From: Scalesia atractyloides | Lineage: Eukaryota > Streptophyta > Magnoliopsida > Asterales > Asteraceae | Reading direction: 5' to 3' | Assembly (NCBI GenBank): GCA_947069175.1 | Contig: CAMTDV010000028.1 | Coordinates: 66,820,157-66,884,156, forward strand | DNA: 64,000 nt | Part shown: piece after piece, positions 11,170 to 21,612 of the stretch | Numbering within the stretch: the stretch's first letter is position 1 | How the letters are laid out: each line of letters begins with the position of its first letter | The notes under the pieces: generated by a model | Told to the model about the DNA's origin: nothing | Seen by the model: only the letters and a program-made list of their open reading frames with translations | Database searches by the model: none | Program-made: the position numbers and the translations under genes

Positions 11170-11940
11170 CTATTTCTGAATTTTATTCTGTTACACAACA
11201 ACAACAAAAAAAATATGTACAAATTAGCTAGCTTTTGGAACCCAGACTTGCTTTACATTAGTTCTATCATGATTTTGAGCAAGAGAGTTTTCTTTTCTTT
11301 TCCAAAAACAAGTTGAGTCAACTATGCATTTTACTGATTTCTTTAAATTGTCAAATTGATCAGTAAAGCTTAAACGAGATCTTGACTAGGTTTAGAGAAT
11401 TTCTTGCTTTTGCAATGTTTCGCCGTATGTCCTAAATGACCACGGCGAAAACATTGTTTTTGACTCGACCTTTTCTTCCTGGGTGCTGAGTGTGAAGAAG
11501 ATGTATGTGATGAGAATCTGGAGCATCTTGAGGAGTTTGATAATGTAACGTGGCTTGAATCTTTGGCTTTCTTCAGTTTCTTATCAGGATGATGTTTATC
11601 TTCAATGTCGACTTCACTATGCTCACTGCCTGATGAGGAGTTAGATTCTTGACTTTCATCTGACCTTTCTCCATCACTTTCTGAAGTTGTTGTGCTTGAA
11701 TCTTCAGTGAAGTCTGTATCAGTCTCTGATGTACCTGCAACTGATGGAACAAATTCTGGAATTTCCTCTGTAAGGAATTTTCCAAAACTGTTTTTCTTTA
11801 ACTATGGCATAAATACAAGAGATTCAAGCATAGCATTTTCATCATTAAGAACAAAGTTTAGGTCATGACCTCAACCTTAGCAAGCCCTTGGTTGTGAGCC
11901 TTAAGTGTAGCCACATGGCCATTACAGTCATCCCGAATAT
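11170..11940 (-). pseudogene. copia1 gag-pol linker with decayed zinc knuckle
   Basis: Broken minus-strand coding sequence between the coiled-coil frame and the protease. At about 11410-11460 it encodes CFRRGHLGHTAKHC, which fits a CX2CX4HX4C knuckle except that the second cysteine is an arginine. A Ser/Glu-rich part lies at about 11573-11785. The matching region is deleted from copia2. Confidence 0.55.
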
Positions 11941-12801
11941 TCAATTTAGGGATAAGGCCGTTAAATCATCCATCCTAGATAAACTATTACAGTTATCTCG
12001 AATAGAAATTTTGTTCGTCTTATCACAATTCCAGGCGAACCAGTTAACAGTTGAATAACTGTCGCCTGAATAGTCTATTCCTATTTTCATCCCTCCATAA
12101 TCATCTTCCCCATCGCACACATCTTCCTTACTCTCGTACAGTCCTGCATTACTTTCAGAAAGGTTAGTGTTGTTTTCGGATTTAAAAAAAATACTTTGAT
12201 CCAAAAGATCATTTTTATTGATTAAGTTGTTTTTAGGATGAGGAGATGGCATAGGAACATAGTTTTTGCTGTGCGGAGGAGGAAATAATTTTCTTTTGTT
12301 TCCTAATTTATCTTTATATCCAGTTCCATCCTTTATGAATGTCGGTCGTTGGCAGTTTACAATATCAACCAGTGCTTTTTGACTAATTTTCCATTTATCA
12401 ATAATGATTTTTAACTTATTGTTTTTGTTTTGAGTTTTTTCTAGTTTTTTGGTCAAATCATTTATGATAAAATCTTTTGTGAACACAAATTCTTTTAAGG
12501 TCTGCATTTCAGCTATGGTTGAGTTCAACTTTCGCTGATATGCAGCCTCATTTTCTTTTAATTCTTGATTTATTTTCAAAACTTTTTCTTTTTCTTTAAT
12601 TATATCACGGTTAAGTAATTTGTAGTGTGCCACGACGTTCAAAAACGGTTTGGAGCACAACTTTGCTTTAAATTCATATGGAATGCTGTTTACCAAATCC
12701 TTATCCTCGACTTCTGATTTCATGGTGGTAGTGGATGTTCCAACTGCTTCATTCTTGCTGGTACTGATGACTTCTTGAACTCCAGGCTTCGACTCATTCA
12801 T
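11941..12801 (-). CDS. copia1 coiled-coil frame after gag
   Basis: A 286-codon open frame in the same frame as gag, starting with ATG straight after the gag TAA (12802-12804). The middle, about residues 60-150, is rich in Lys, Glu, Leu and Asn and looks like a coiled coil (for example LTKKLEKTQNKNNKLK). No enzymatic motif is present. It could be a C-terminal extension of Gag separated by a stop, or a Sirevirus-type gag-pol linker. Whether it was ever expressed by readthrough or restart is unknown. Confidence 0.6.
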   Translation of the reverse strand: MNESKPGVQEVISTSKNEAVGTSTTTMKSEVEDKDLVNSIPYEFKAKLCSKPFLNVVAHYKLLNRDIIKEKEKVLKINQELKENEAAYQRKLNSTIAEMQTLKEFVFTKDFIINDLTKKLEKTQNKNNKLKIIIDKWKISQKALVDIVNCQRPTFIKDGTGYKDKLGNKRKLFPPPHSKNYVPMPSPHPKNNLINKNDLLDQSIFFKSENNTNLSESNAGLYESKEDVCDGEDDYGGMKIGIDYSGDSYSTVNWFAWNCDKTNKISIRDNCNSLSRMDDLTALSLN

Positions 12802-14292
12802 TTAAGCTTTCTGTTGTCTCTTTTCTGAGGCAGGAGTGATGACGCTTTTCAAACCAGTTTCATCTTTTGGAATCTTGGAGGTTTGTTTTTCAACACCATT
12901 TGAAGCAGACGTGGCAGAGATAGTGGTGATATTTGCCATGAGGGCCTTGTTTACTTCTCCCTTTGCCTCAGCTATCTCCTCCGACCAGTCATAATCCTCC
13001 ACAACTAAAGCCTTAGGATTATTGTCAGCAGTGTTGTCATTTGCCTCAATGGCAATCGGCCTCCTTGTCTGGTTGATTTCTGGAAAATTTTCGTTCTTCA
13101 GCAACAGACACTCTCTTTTGAAATGGCCCAAGTTTTTGCAGTTATAGCACCTAAGCTTGGACTTGTCAAATCCAGCCTTTCCAAGGGCCAACCTCTTTCC
13201 CGTTTTATCTTGGAATTTCTTCAGCCGTAGAGTGATCATTGCCATCTGCCACTTCAGATCCATCTTCTCCATGTCGTCAGGATCTACTTGATACATGTCC
13301 TCAGCTGTGAGGAAATCTCTCTTCAATTCTCCGAACATAAGCGCCTCATAGCTGCTTAAGAAGGTGTTAAACATAGCGACATGTTCTGTGGATATTTTCA
13401 GTGCTTGAGTGTCGCTGGCCACTGTGGTCTTCTCGGAGGATGATGAGGCCTTCACAGAGTTCGCGGAAGCATTCGAATAGGATTCGACAGCACTTTGGGA
13501 ATTTAATCCAAATGAGGTGATAGGAGCAAGAACTGCCATATTCTTGGGGACCGAGGTTGCAGCAGCTTGCTGAGACGTCTTCTGAGAATATCCAATTTGA
13601 TTCATCTCTCGTTTGACAGTGTCCATTTCAAAGGCTTTTAAGGTGTTAATCAATTCCGAGAGTGTGATCGAAGTTGTGCTGGTGAGGAAAGTTCTCTTAA
13701 TCATCATGCATTGAAGACTCCATTCTTTTGGTAGAGAATCTGGCAGCTTCTTGATTGATGCATAATTTGCTACTAGGTTTCCCACTTTCTTCATCTTGGT
13801 CAACACCCCCAGAAATCGACTTATGTGGTCAGACAAGCTTTCGCCACAAATACTTCCAAACATATCATATTCTTTCTGCACCATGTCTCGTTTGTTCTCC
13901 ATGAGTTCCTCATTACCTTCATAATGGTCGATTAGAGCCAACGACAGTTCATGTGCCGAGGTGTATTCTTCAAACAGGTTGTTATCATCCTTCGACAGAG
14001 CCATAGTAAGAGCAACGTGAGCCCTCCGGTCACGTTGAATGAGCGTCCTATCTTCATCTGTAAACGTTGAAGGATCTTCATTGATAGTACGGATGTCGTC
14101 ACGTATTATCATAGGAACATACGGGCCCATAGTGACTGACATCCATTGAGTATAATCGGTATACTCAAAAAAGGATTTGATCCTGTTTTTCCAACTGCCG
14201 AAATCTTCCGAACCTTTCAACTTTGGTTGCCTTGTAGCAGTTCCCGTTTCAAGTTCTGCTTGGGCAACCGGATTGAGTTGATTTAGAGACAT
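12802..14292 (-). CDS. copia1 Gag
   Basis: Copia-type capsid protein, the structural shell of the particle. I place the start at 14292 (MSLNQLNPVAQAELE); the open frame reaches 14496 but the extra part is leader containing the ACGCTG repeats. Visible features: a capsid-like region (FGSWKNRIKSFF, HYEGNEELMENKRDMV), then a CX2CX4HX4C zinc knuckle, CYNCKNLGHFKREC, for RNA binding. The frame is intact to TAA at 12802, where an ATG follows immediately in frame. The copia2 copy (43458-44445) is broken. About 496 codons. Confidence 0.85.
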   Translation of the reverse strand: MSLNQLNPVAQAELETGTATRQPKLKGSEDFGSWKNRIKSFFEYTDYTQWMSVTMGPYVPMIIRDDIRTINEDPSTFTDEDRTLIQRDRRAHVALTMALSKDDNNLFEEYTSAHELSLALIDHYEGNEELMENKRDMVQKEYDMFGSICGESLSDHISRFLGVLTKMKKVGNLVANYASIKKLPDSLPKEWSLQCMMIKRTFLTSTTSITLSELINTLKAFEMDTVKREMNQIGYSQKTSQQAAATSVPKNMAVLAPITSFGLNSQSAVESYSNASANSVKASSSSEKTTVASDTQALKISTEHVAMFNTFLSSYEALMFGELKRDFLTAEDMYQVDPDDMEKMDLKWQMAMITLRLKKFQDKTGKRLALGKAGFDKSKLRCYNCKNLGHFKRECLLLKNENFPEINQTRRPIAIEANDNTADNNPKALVVEDYDWSEEIAEAKGEVNKALMANITTISATSASNGVEKQTSKIPKDETGLKSVITPASEKRQQKA

Positions 14293-14299
14293 GATGGAT

Positions 14300-14740
14300 G
14301 ATCTGAGATTAAATACGCTGGGGTTTGTTGAATCGGAAGACAATTTCGCTGCAAAGAGAAGACAATTACGCTGGCGATGGGGTAAATACGCTGGACAGAG
14401 ATCAAATACGCTGCACTTGGAATCAATTACGCTGATGTGGATTGGCGACTTTATCCTGCAAAAAGCTAAATCCACTGGATATTCGAAAACAAGCAAAGAT
14501 TTAGTTAAATTCGCTGAACACCATGATAAAATCGCTGAGGATTAGTATCACGGATTTCGAAGTCGCCTTCGATTAAATTCGCTAGTACAATTACACTGAC
14601 AATTCTTTAAATCCGCTGGTTTGAAAACCAGCGTATTTGTTAACTACGCGAAATTCAAGATAAATACGCCAACTTCAATGATATTACGCTATCTTCAAAA
14701 ATATCTACGCTGGCTTTAAGAATAATTACGCCCAGAAGGG
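14300..14740. repeat. Array of ACGCTG words in copia1 leader
   Basis: About 18 copies of an A/T-rich word ending in CGCTG (for example AAATACGCTGG, AATTACGCTGG, AAATTCGCTGA), spaced irregularly by about 15-35 bp between the primer site and gag. One copy is inverted (CCAGCGTATTT). The word is one half of the LTR palindrome at 15288-15314. Confidence 0.8.
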
Positions 14741-14973
14741 TTTTAGTACGAACAAAAACCCACTAATCACCCAAAAACGACTCAAACTTCATGTTTCTTT
14801 GCAGCTAAATACTAAAATGTTTACCAAACCACTGATTAACAATAATCCAAAGATTAATCGCACCAGATCAAGCCATTTTAAACCCAAAAATTTGAAAAAC
14901 CATAAAACTTTGAAAACTTTTTTTAAAACCTTCAAAACTTGAAAAATCTGAACAAAACAATCAAAAGCACAAA

Positions 14974-14989
14974 GGCTCTGATACCAAAT
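14974..14989 (-). promoter_or_regulatory. Primer binding site, copia1
   Basis: Minus strand reads ATTTGGTATCAGAGCC directly after the LTR end GGGACTCACA, complementary to initiator tRNA-Met. In copia2 this site is deleted at 45136. Confidence 0.9.
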
Positions 14990-15440
14990 TGTGAGTCCCA
15001 AATCAGATTTGGATCATAGTGGTTGATTATTATCACCCAAACAACTATGGATTAGTTGTTTGAATGTGCAAATACTAAGAAAAACCAAGCAAAGAAGATG
15101 AAGAATCTTGTATGAATCAAACAACTAGTGTTGCATATGAAATCCCAATAACATGTAATCAATAACAGCACCTGGATGTTAGGATGTAAGCACAATAGCA
15201 AAAATCACAACACAAGAAGATCACCAAAATCTGTCCAAGAAGCTTGGACATACATTCATTGATCATCATATTTATACAAAATGACTACCCAGCGTATTTA
15301 ATAAATACGCTGGGTTAGTAAATACGCCGCCAACAGCAAGTTTCACACAATTACACTTTTGACCCTTCAACATTGACTAACTAATATAAACCAGCTCAAA
15401 CTATTATAATCTAGCATCAACAGTCTCAAAAGTTCTAACA
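14990..15440 (-). mobile_element. Copia LTR shared by copia1 and copia2
   Basis: A 451-bp LTR, minus orientation (TGTTAGAACT...GGGACTCACA). On one side is a polypurine tract and ORF3 (3' end of copia2); on the other the primer site and gag of copia1. The partner LTR at 45137-45587 is also 451 bp, with some 20 differences seen by eye. Confidence 0.9.
15269..15314 (-). promoter_or_regulatory. Palindrome plus TATA box in copia LTR
   Basis: CCCAGCGTATTTA (15288-15300) and TAAATACGCTGGG (15302-15314) form a perfect 13-bp palindrome around one base. On the minus strand TATAAATA (15276-15269) follows 11 bp downstream. Sireviruses are known to carry conserved LTR palindromes near the promoter. Confidence 0.65.
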
Positions 15441-15456
15441 ATATCCCCCCTAGAGC
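15441..15456 (-). promoter_or_regulatory. Polypurine tract of copia2
   Basis: Minus strand TCTAGGGGGGATAT ends exactly at the LTR start TGTTAGAAC. Confidence 0.85.
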
Positions 15457-15475
15457 GTTGCGTGCTTGAGTTTCT

Positions 15476-18195
15476 TCAATCTTGTTTCCGAGCTTCAGGG
15501 TCTGCGGCTGGACCTTGATCTTTGTCTTGTGCAGCTTGATCGGTAGGTTGATCAGTTGTTGCTTCGATTGTTTCTTCAGAGTTTAGATTAACAATAGCTT
15601 CACTTGAGGGTTGTTGTAACTCCGTAGTGGCTTCATATGTGGATGAAGTCGGAGTTTGAGAGTGAGATGCAACTTGAGATGGCGAGGGAGCTTTCTGTTG
15701 CAATGATGACTTATGCTTTCTTTTTCTTTTTCTTGCCTCCTCCTTTTCTGTCTGCTTCTCAATCCTGAGAACAATCTCCATCATCTCTATCTTCCTCTCT
15801 CGAGCTCGTTCCACAGCCCTTTGGAATAGCATTCCTTCTTCTCTGTACTCATTTCCGGCTCCAACATGGATTTTGTGACCATAGAGAATGTTGAGATCGG
15901 AGAGACAGAACATGAAAACATCCATCGGGTCCAGAATGCGAATATCTTCGTTAGACACTAATCGGATCACTGCTTCTCCTGTCTTCCCATTGTAAAACCA
16001 TTTCTTGAAGTTTGTAAGCATGACAGGCTGTTCAGGTGGAATTTTGACTTTTGTTTCGACCTTAGCAGGATCTATGACCCATGTAACCATTCCCTTTCCT
16101 GTGATGGGATCTTTTGTCGTCTTCGACACTTTTCTTCGGGGTCGTTGTGGCTTAAAGACTGTGAAACCCCGATTGCATTATCTTAAAATGAGTCTTTCAA
16201 AGTCAGCTCCAATTCTACTGTTGGTCGGGTTTATTAAGTCTAGTCTGCCCAGTTCTCGAATATCCCATCTCAGTAGGCTCTTCATATCAGCTCCGGTCTT
16301 GAAATGTTGAATGATTCCTCCTCACCTTTTGACAATGAACATCCCTTTGAGATTACAGTACTTCCAGCTTATAATTCTATCGGTAACTTCAGATTTATCA
16401 ACAGTATCCACCTGATAGAAGTCTGGAAGTTTTTCCCTTTCTTTCCGAAACCATTCTGGATGCATTGGTGTTACGGAGTCACCATCCTCAGTTTCATAAA
16501 CAATATCTTCCTCCAAGCCCCATTCAACAAATATATCTGGCATCTTATCCCTGTCTACCTCCTCTTCTCTGCTTTCGTCATCCTCAGTGACATTTACGGC
16601 CGATTCTAAGCGTTTTTTCTTCCTTTCTGCGTCTTCAGCCCTTTGTCTATCTTCTTCGACCTTGAACTTTTCATAGTCAAAAATGTCTGTGGAAGAGAAC
16701 ATCGGTGGTATATCTACTTTGGTGCAAAGTTCTCTGATCATACGATACATCTTTTCCATCCCATCTTGCTGAAATCTCACGAATCTCGTTTGTTCTTGAC
16801 ATAGGCATGAAGTTCTTTGTTTTTCTTTCGTTGTTCCCTCAGCTTCTCACGAATAACATTCGTGTTGCTTACCTAATGTTTCAACAAACAGATCTCCTGA
16901 GCTGGACCTTTCCCAATGTCTTTTGCCAGCTTATCGTACAACTCCTGAAATGGACGTGGTCTTCGAGGAGCTTGTTGCGGCATTTGTCTTGGTTGTGCCT
17001 CTGTCGAAGGTCCTTCCCATGTTTTCTTACGCTTCAGCGGAGGAGATAGACTTGGGGCTTCTGGATCGACAATCAACTGATCAACAAACTCGTCTAACTG
17101 CTCTTGCTCTGTAGTGACCGTTACCGGTGTTTCAGATTCTGTCATATGACGCCTCTTTCTTCTAGTTTCTCTCTTATCTCTTTCTTCGGTCTCATGAATC
17201 GCACGGAGATTCTCAATATATTCGCGATGTTCTCTGGTGCCTCCGGCCCTGAAGATGCTTTCCATCAGTCGTTCTTGAGAAGCAGTATCTTTCCGTTTCT
17301 TTGATGAGTCCCCTTCCTTCATGATTTGCTTTCCTTTATTCTTTCTAACCAGCTGCTCGGTTTCCTCTTCTTCCTCTTCAACTTCCTCATCACCATCTCC
17401 TTGTCTCTTTTTCTTAACACGTTCTCTGTATTTCTCATAGGCTTCCTTCACAACAAGGTATCTTTCTTCCTTATACATCCACTGATGGAGCATTACCCAT
17501 TCTTCAGTTTTCAGTTCTGTAATCTAACGACCTGTCGGTAACTGAAACTTGTACAGATCACCATCATGAGGGAGACTTGGATGTTGGTCGTTGATGAGGA
17601 GCTGAACAAACCGTGGGTACATGGCCCCTGTGGAGGAATTGGAGTTATCAGCCATGCAGTAAAATATCAGACCGGAGATATTGAATGGCTGTTTTGTGCA
17701 AAGGTTGAGCATAGCAGCTGACCATTCTAAGTTCAATCCATCATATCCTCCTTTTCTGTGCGCCAAGCTCATAGCAAATACATGAAGAATGAATCTCCAA
17801 TCTTTGGTAAGCCCCTTTCTTTTGATCTCGTTCTTCTCTCTGAAATTTCCAACATACCTCATCCCCTTAAAACCATCGAGAATGTTGTCCTTTTTAACCC
17901 TGAGTGGATCACTTTGCTTGTCTCCCAGACTGAGGACTCTACGTACATTCTCTTCTGTTACTACAATCTTTTTGTTCCTCACTGTAGCCGTGATTCTCTT
18001 AACTTCATTTACTGTTGACACCTGGCGGTTTTCCAAAACTCTTCAATATGTATGTTGTAAATGATCGGGACGACATAGCTAATCCTGCTTGAGTTTATAC
18101 CACTCAGCTACATCTTCGAAATCACTTGGAGGTGGAACCAGTTTGCACGGCTGATTATGCTTTCGTGTTTTATCCCATACGATTTCCTTCACCAT
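15476..18195 (-). pseudogene. Third ORF of copia2 (Sirevirus accessory ORF)
   Basis: A long minus-strand coding region between pol and the 3' LTR, broken by stops and frameshifts. Readable pieces: 18195-18080 (probable start MVKEIVWDK), 18036-17524, 17493-16873 (same frame, separated by one TAG), 16780-16322 and 16129-15476. The N-terminal part has STVNEVKRITATV and a YPRFVQLLIND motif; the middle is highly charged with acidic and basic runs (EEVEEEEEETEQL) and probably coiled; the C-terminus is Gln/Thr/Ser-rich. No enzyme motif is visible. In Sireviruses such as soybean SIRE1 an ORF in this place is called envelope-like, but I see no convincing signal peptide or membrane segment. I associate the family with Asteraceae copia elements; function unknown. 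Confidence 0.65.
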
Positions 18196-18237
18196 TTCTG
18201 AAATCGAAAACGAGCTAAGTTAGATTTATGTACATAA

Positions 18238-18298
18238 TGATATATATAACTATATATATAAATATAAATATACATAAGTGTATAATAATAATAAAGAG
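18238..18298. repeat. AT-rich microsatellite
   Basis: Imperfect TATATA repeats in the leader of the third ORF. Confidence 0.7.
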
Positions 18299-18299
18299 A

Positions 18300-18645
18300 T
18301 ATATACGAAATAAACTTATAAATCCGCTAATATTTACGCCGGGCAAAGCAGCTAAGTTCGCCGAACACATGACTGTGCACGAGATTCAGACATAACTACG
18401 CAGATTAAGGGTTATTTATGCTGCACAAGTGTAGCGGATTTAAACTTTGACCCGAGAATGTATCCAGCGAAGAAAATTATCTACGCTGGTTTACCGACGT
18501 AATTGACAATTACGCCGGTTGCTTGAACTCGCGTTCAAGACTTAAATCTGCTGACTCGAGGTTTTGAGCTAATTACGCTATATTCAAAATATTTACGCTA
18601 CATTCATAATAAATACGCTGGCTTCAATTTTTCTTGATAAACCCA
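18300..18645. repeat. Second ACGCTG array, before the third ORF
   Basis: About a dozen words such as ATTTACGCCGG, ATCTACGCTGG, AATTACGCTA and AAATACGCTGG. The type, strand and position before a start codon match the pre-gag array at 14300-14740. Confidence 0.75.
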
Positions 18646-18898
18646 TTTAAAACCGAAAAAAACAGATTCAAATGAAACTATATACACACATTAGTGACCA
18701 AAATTAATGATTTAAACACAATCAAGCATAGAGCAATGCACATTTGATATCAAAACCATACCGATATCGATTCCTTTCAGATTCACTAAGAGAAGATTTA
18801 AGAGTGGAAGTGGGTTGTTAGTTTTGTTTCGGATGAAGAAGATGATGATGATATGAGAAGGATTTTGAAATTATTTGCTGAAAAATGAAACTGAAGAA

Positions 18899-18943
18899 TA
18901 TATACATACGTGCCTTCCAGCGTATTTATTAAATACGCTGGAA
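18899..18943 (-). promoter_or_regulatory. Candidate internal promoter for the third ORF
   Basis: TTCCAGCGTATTTA (18915-18928) and its complement (18930-18943) form a perfect 14-bp palindrome around one base. On the minus strand a TATATA (18904-18899) follows 10 bp downstream, as in the LTR at 15269-15314. No LTR ends or primer site are seen around it. Promoter activity is inferred from layout only. Confidence 0.5.
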
Positions 18944-19009
18944 CATTAAATACGCCGCGTTGATATGTTTGTAAGATATCTTCATCTTTAAGAAAACTTA
19001 GAAACAAAT

Positions 19010-19458
19010 ACGCTCGAAAATTTTAACTTTTCTTGAAAAACGTGCCCCTTTTTGATTAAAAATTGTGCAAGAATTTAAAAATAAGCTTAAGAAAAATGAA
19101 AAATTGCAATCTGGATCCTGAAAGTTGTTTTTGGGTCCGGAAGCCTCCTTTTTCACACAAAATTTATGCTAACTGACTTGAATCCTGTGACTTTCCTGCA
19201 AAAGATCATATTGGTAACACTTCGTTCGTTTGAGATAAAATATTAGATATATTAAATAATTAAGGCACAAGAAAAACTGTCAGTATGCTTGTCCTTTTAA
19301 ATCCATGCACCTATCTTTCAACATGCGATCGGAGAGCCTTTTTATCATGTTGCAGTAATATTGACAAGAAATTCAATGTTCCCCCACTCATGCTGAAACA
19401 GTCAGAATGTTGTGCTCGTGAGTCACACATCAGGACATACCCCCGCGATCAAGGTATA
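19010..19458 (-). other. copia2 spacer next to the B insertion
   Basis: No coding frame seen. On the minus strand it holds two purine-rich words, GAGTGGGGGAACATTG (about 19375-19395) and GCGGGGGTATG (about 19438-19450), which could be extra polypurine tracts of the kind reported in Sireviruses. The remainder of this spacer lies beyond element B at 36884-37558. Confidence 0.45.
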
Positions 19459-20993
19459 TGTCACACCCTCAATTTCCACTTGCAGAGTATTACCGCGAGG
19501 TGTGTGATCAATCCAGAATCTCAGACACTAGCAATGTCGAACGACTCTATATGATTTATTTATATGTTTTCCAAAAACATTTGTTGTAAACATGCATAGT
19601 CATTTTAAAATTCAAGGTTTCAAAGTTTAGCGGAAGCATTACAATAAAGTAACGGGCGCCAACATAAACGCCAAAACCAAAATCCCAAAAATTATTCGTA
19701 AATAAAGACTCGATAAAAATGCATTGATCAAATGCAAGTGAGTGCACCTAGCGCTCCTAGCGTTCTGAGAAACATGCAAAGAAACAAGTGTCAACATTAA
19801 AGAAGAGTGAGTTCACAGGTTTTCATAAGTTCACAAGTTCGGTTTAAAAGATTGGTTTCCCCCGTTCTCCTAACCCAGGATAACGACATAGTTCCATTAT
19901 TCCTAACCTGGAATAATAAGGTCGGTTCGTAAATAAGTTCAATGTTAACATGTAGGTAGCGAGACTAAAGTTACGTCACGTAAGAGTTCGCGATCGAAGC
20001 TGACTGTTGTTGCCTTTGTGTTGCCAGGTCTATCACTGACCATGGTGAAAGTTAGGCCAAATTAATCACCCGTTGACCATTCCCGGTTGGCTAGCGCGAC
20101 TAGCTCGGGTGAGGCTTTTCGGGCCCAGTTGTACTGCTATAATTTCCCCGCTATCTAACCCAATACTAACGATCCGAGAGTTGGTTGAGGAATTCCGTGA
20201 TAAAGCTACTTAGTGACCATAACATACATTAACATTAACTTAGTTACCGAATAGTTAACGGTGTTAATTTCGCATAAACGTAAAAGATTGAGTTGTAGAG
20301 CGTATACATGTTTCTCCCCTGTTGTTCAAAACCTGATAAAATAGGGGCTGTGAACTCACCTTAAATTGATCGGTTAGATAAACGCAAAAGAAGTAAATGA
20401 TGGAACCGCTAATCGCGTCCTTAAACGAAGACAACTTACGAACCGGGACAAGCTTGGGATCGAACCGAGAGTTGTAGGGTTTGCGCGACCGAGAGGGGGG
20501 GGGGGCTGCCGTCGCACACTTCTAGGGGATTAGGGTTTTGAGTTTTTTTTTTGAACACCCCATGCATACATATGTATATATAAGGGGCAAGGGGCGGTTT
20601 GGGCTTGCCCTTGGGCCGCAAGGGTGGGGTGGCGGGTTGGGTTGTGTTTGCAAGGGGGTGTGGGTGTCGGGTTGGGTTTGCTTGGTCGCGAAGTCGAAAC
20701 GTTTCACAGGCTTGGTTCGGTTCGGCTTATAAATAGAATTAATAGCCGATCATTATTATCTGATAAATAACTACACATAATACGACTCGGCAATTATTCA
20801 TAAACGTCTAATAACATGTAGCACGAAATTCAGATACAACCCGATAGGATTTCCAAACATTGTGTATTCCCTAAATACTAAAGTTAGCGTAGTTATTGCA
20901 AGCGCGTAATTTAATTCTCCGAATTAAATCAGCGTAGGAATGAATAACAATAAAGTAGCGCGTTTAAGATACCTGAAAACCCGGGATGTCACA
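19459..20993 (-). mobile_element. 3' LTR of element B
   Basis: Minus orientation: starts TGTGACATCCCGGG (at 20993) and ends GGGTGTGACA (at 19459). Includes a long G run at about 20495-20507. Paired with 35343-36878, which differs at scattered sites. Confidence 0.9.
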
Positions 20994-21010
20994 TTATCCC
21001 CATGTTGAAA
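20994..21010 (-). promoter_or_regulatory. Polypurine tract of element B
   Basis: Minus strand TTCAACATGGGGATAA touches the LTR start. A second, similar word (CAACATGGGGATGATA) at about 21106-21121 may be a duplicate. Confidence 0.7.
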
Positions 21011-21141
21011 GAATTTTCGTCCCAAAAGTTGAGTAAATGCGGTTTAGAATGCAACGCACAAAGATTCAGTTTGTTAGAATGGTACAAGTAAATCCCAGGC
21101 TGTCATATCATCCCCATGTTGAAAGAATTTCGTCCTGAAAT

Positions 21142-21612
21142 TCAGTTAGCGGTAACGTCAGATTGCGGCTCAACTGCAAAAAGGTGTGGATATTTGCTTT
21201 TCATTTGGTCCTCTCTTTCCCACGTGAACTCCGGTCCGCGCTTAGAGTTCCAACGAACCTTGACGATCGGTATCTTGCTGTGCCTTCGAGTCTTGATCTC
21301 ACGGTCCATGATCTCGATAGGTTGTTCCACAAAATGCAGTTGCTCATCCACTTGAATCTCGTCCAATGGAATGACTAGGGTCTCATCTGATAGACTCTTC
21401 TTCAGATTGGACACGTGAAAAACGTTGTGAACTCCACTGAGTTCGGCAGGAAGGTCTAACTGATAAGCTACAGGCCCGATACGCTTCGAAATCACAAATG
21501 GGTCTACGTACCAGGGATTTAGTTTGCCTCATTTCCCAAAACGAATTACACCCTTCCAGGGTGACACTTTCAGTAGGATGCGGTCACCTACTTGAAAGTC
21601 GAGCGGTTTGCA
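21142..21612 (-). pseudogene. Element B integrase C-terminus
   Basis: Frame 21495-21142 encodes the C-terminal part of a chromovirus integrase: KRIGPVAYQLDLPAEL, then VHNVFHVSNLKKSL and a chromodomain-like end IPIVKVRWNSKRGPEFTWE before a stop. In chromoviruses this end can steer insertion to particular chromatin. It is separated from the core by a stop or frameshift at about 21500-21612. Confidence 0.85.

Larger units (their letters stand above)
10171..14989 (-). mobile_element. Truncated Ty1-copia, Sirevirus-like (copia1)
   Basis: Minus-strand internal region running from the primer site (14974-14989) through gag, a coiled-coil section, protease and the pre-integrase domain, and ending inside integrase at 10171. 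Reverse transcriptase and RNase H are absent. LTR 14990-15440 serves as its 5' LTR and also as the 3' LTR of copia2, a tandem arrangement typical of LTR-LTR recombination. Confidence 0.85.

Noticed and set aside
14293..14545. 84-codon plus-strand frame and upstream extension of gag
   Set aside because: Both are by-products of the repeated ACGCTG words; the conserved gag start is at 14292.
15476..18195. True envelope gene
   Set aside because: Location fits the so-called envelope-like ORF of Sireviruses, but no signal peptide, membrane anchor or fusion-like segment is apparent, so I keep it as an unknown accessory ORF.
20436..20732. Overlapping frames of 61-64 codons on both strands in LTR B
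   Set aside because: They arise from G- and C-rich low-complexity sequence and shift in the partner LTR.
19459..20993. tRNA-like modules in LTR B
   Set aside because: One short tcgaacc-like word is present at about 20460, but without an A box, hairpin or array.
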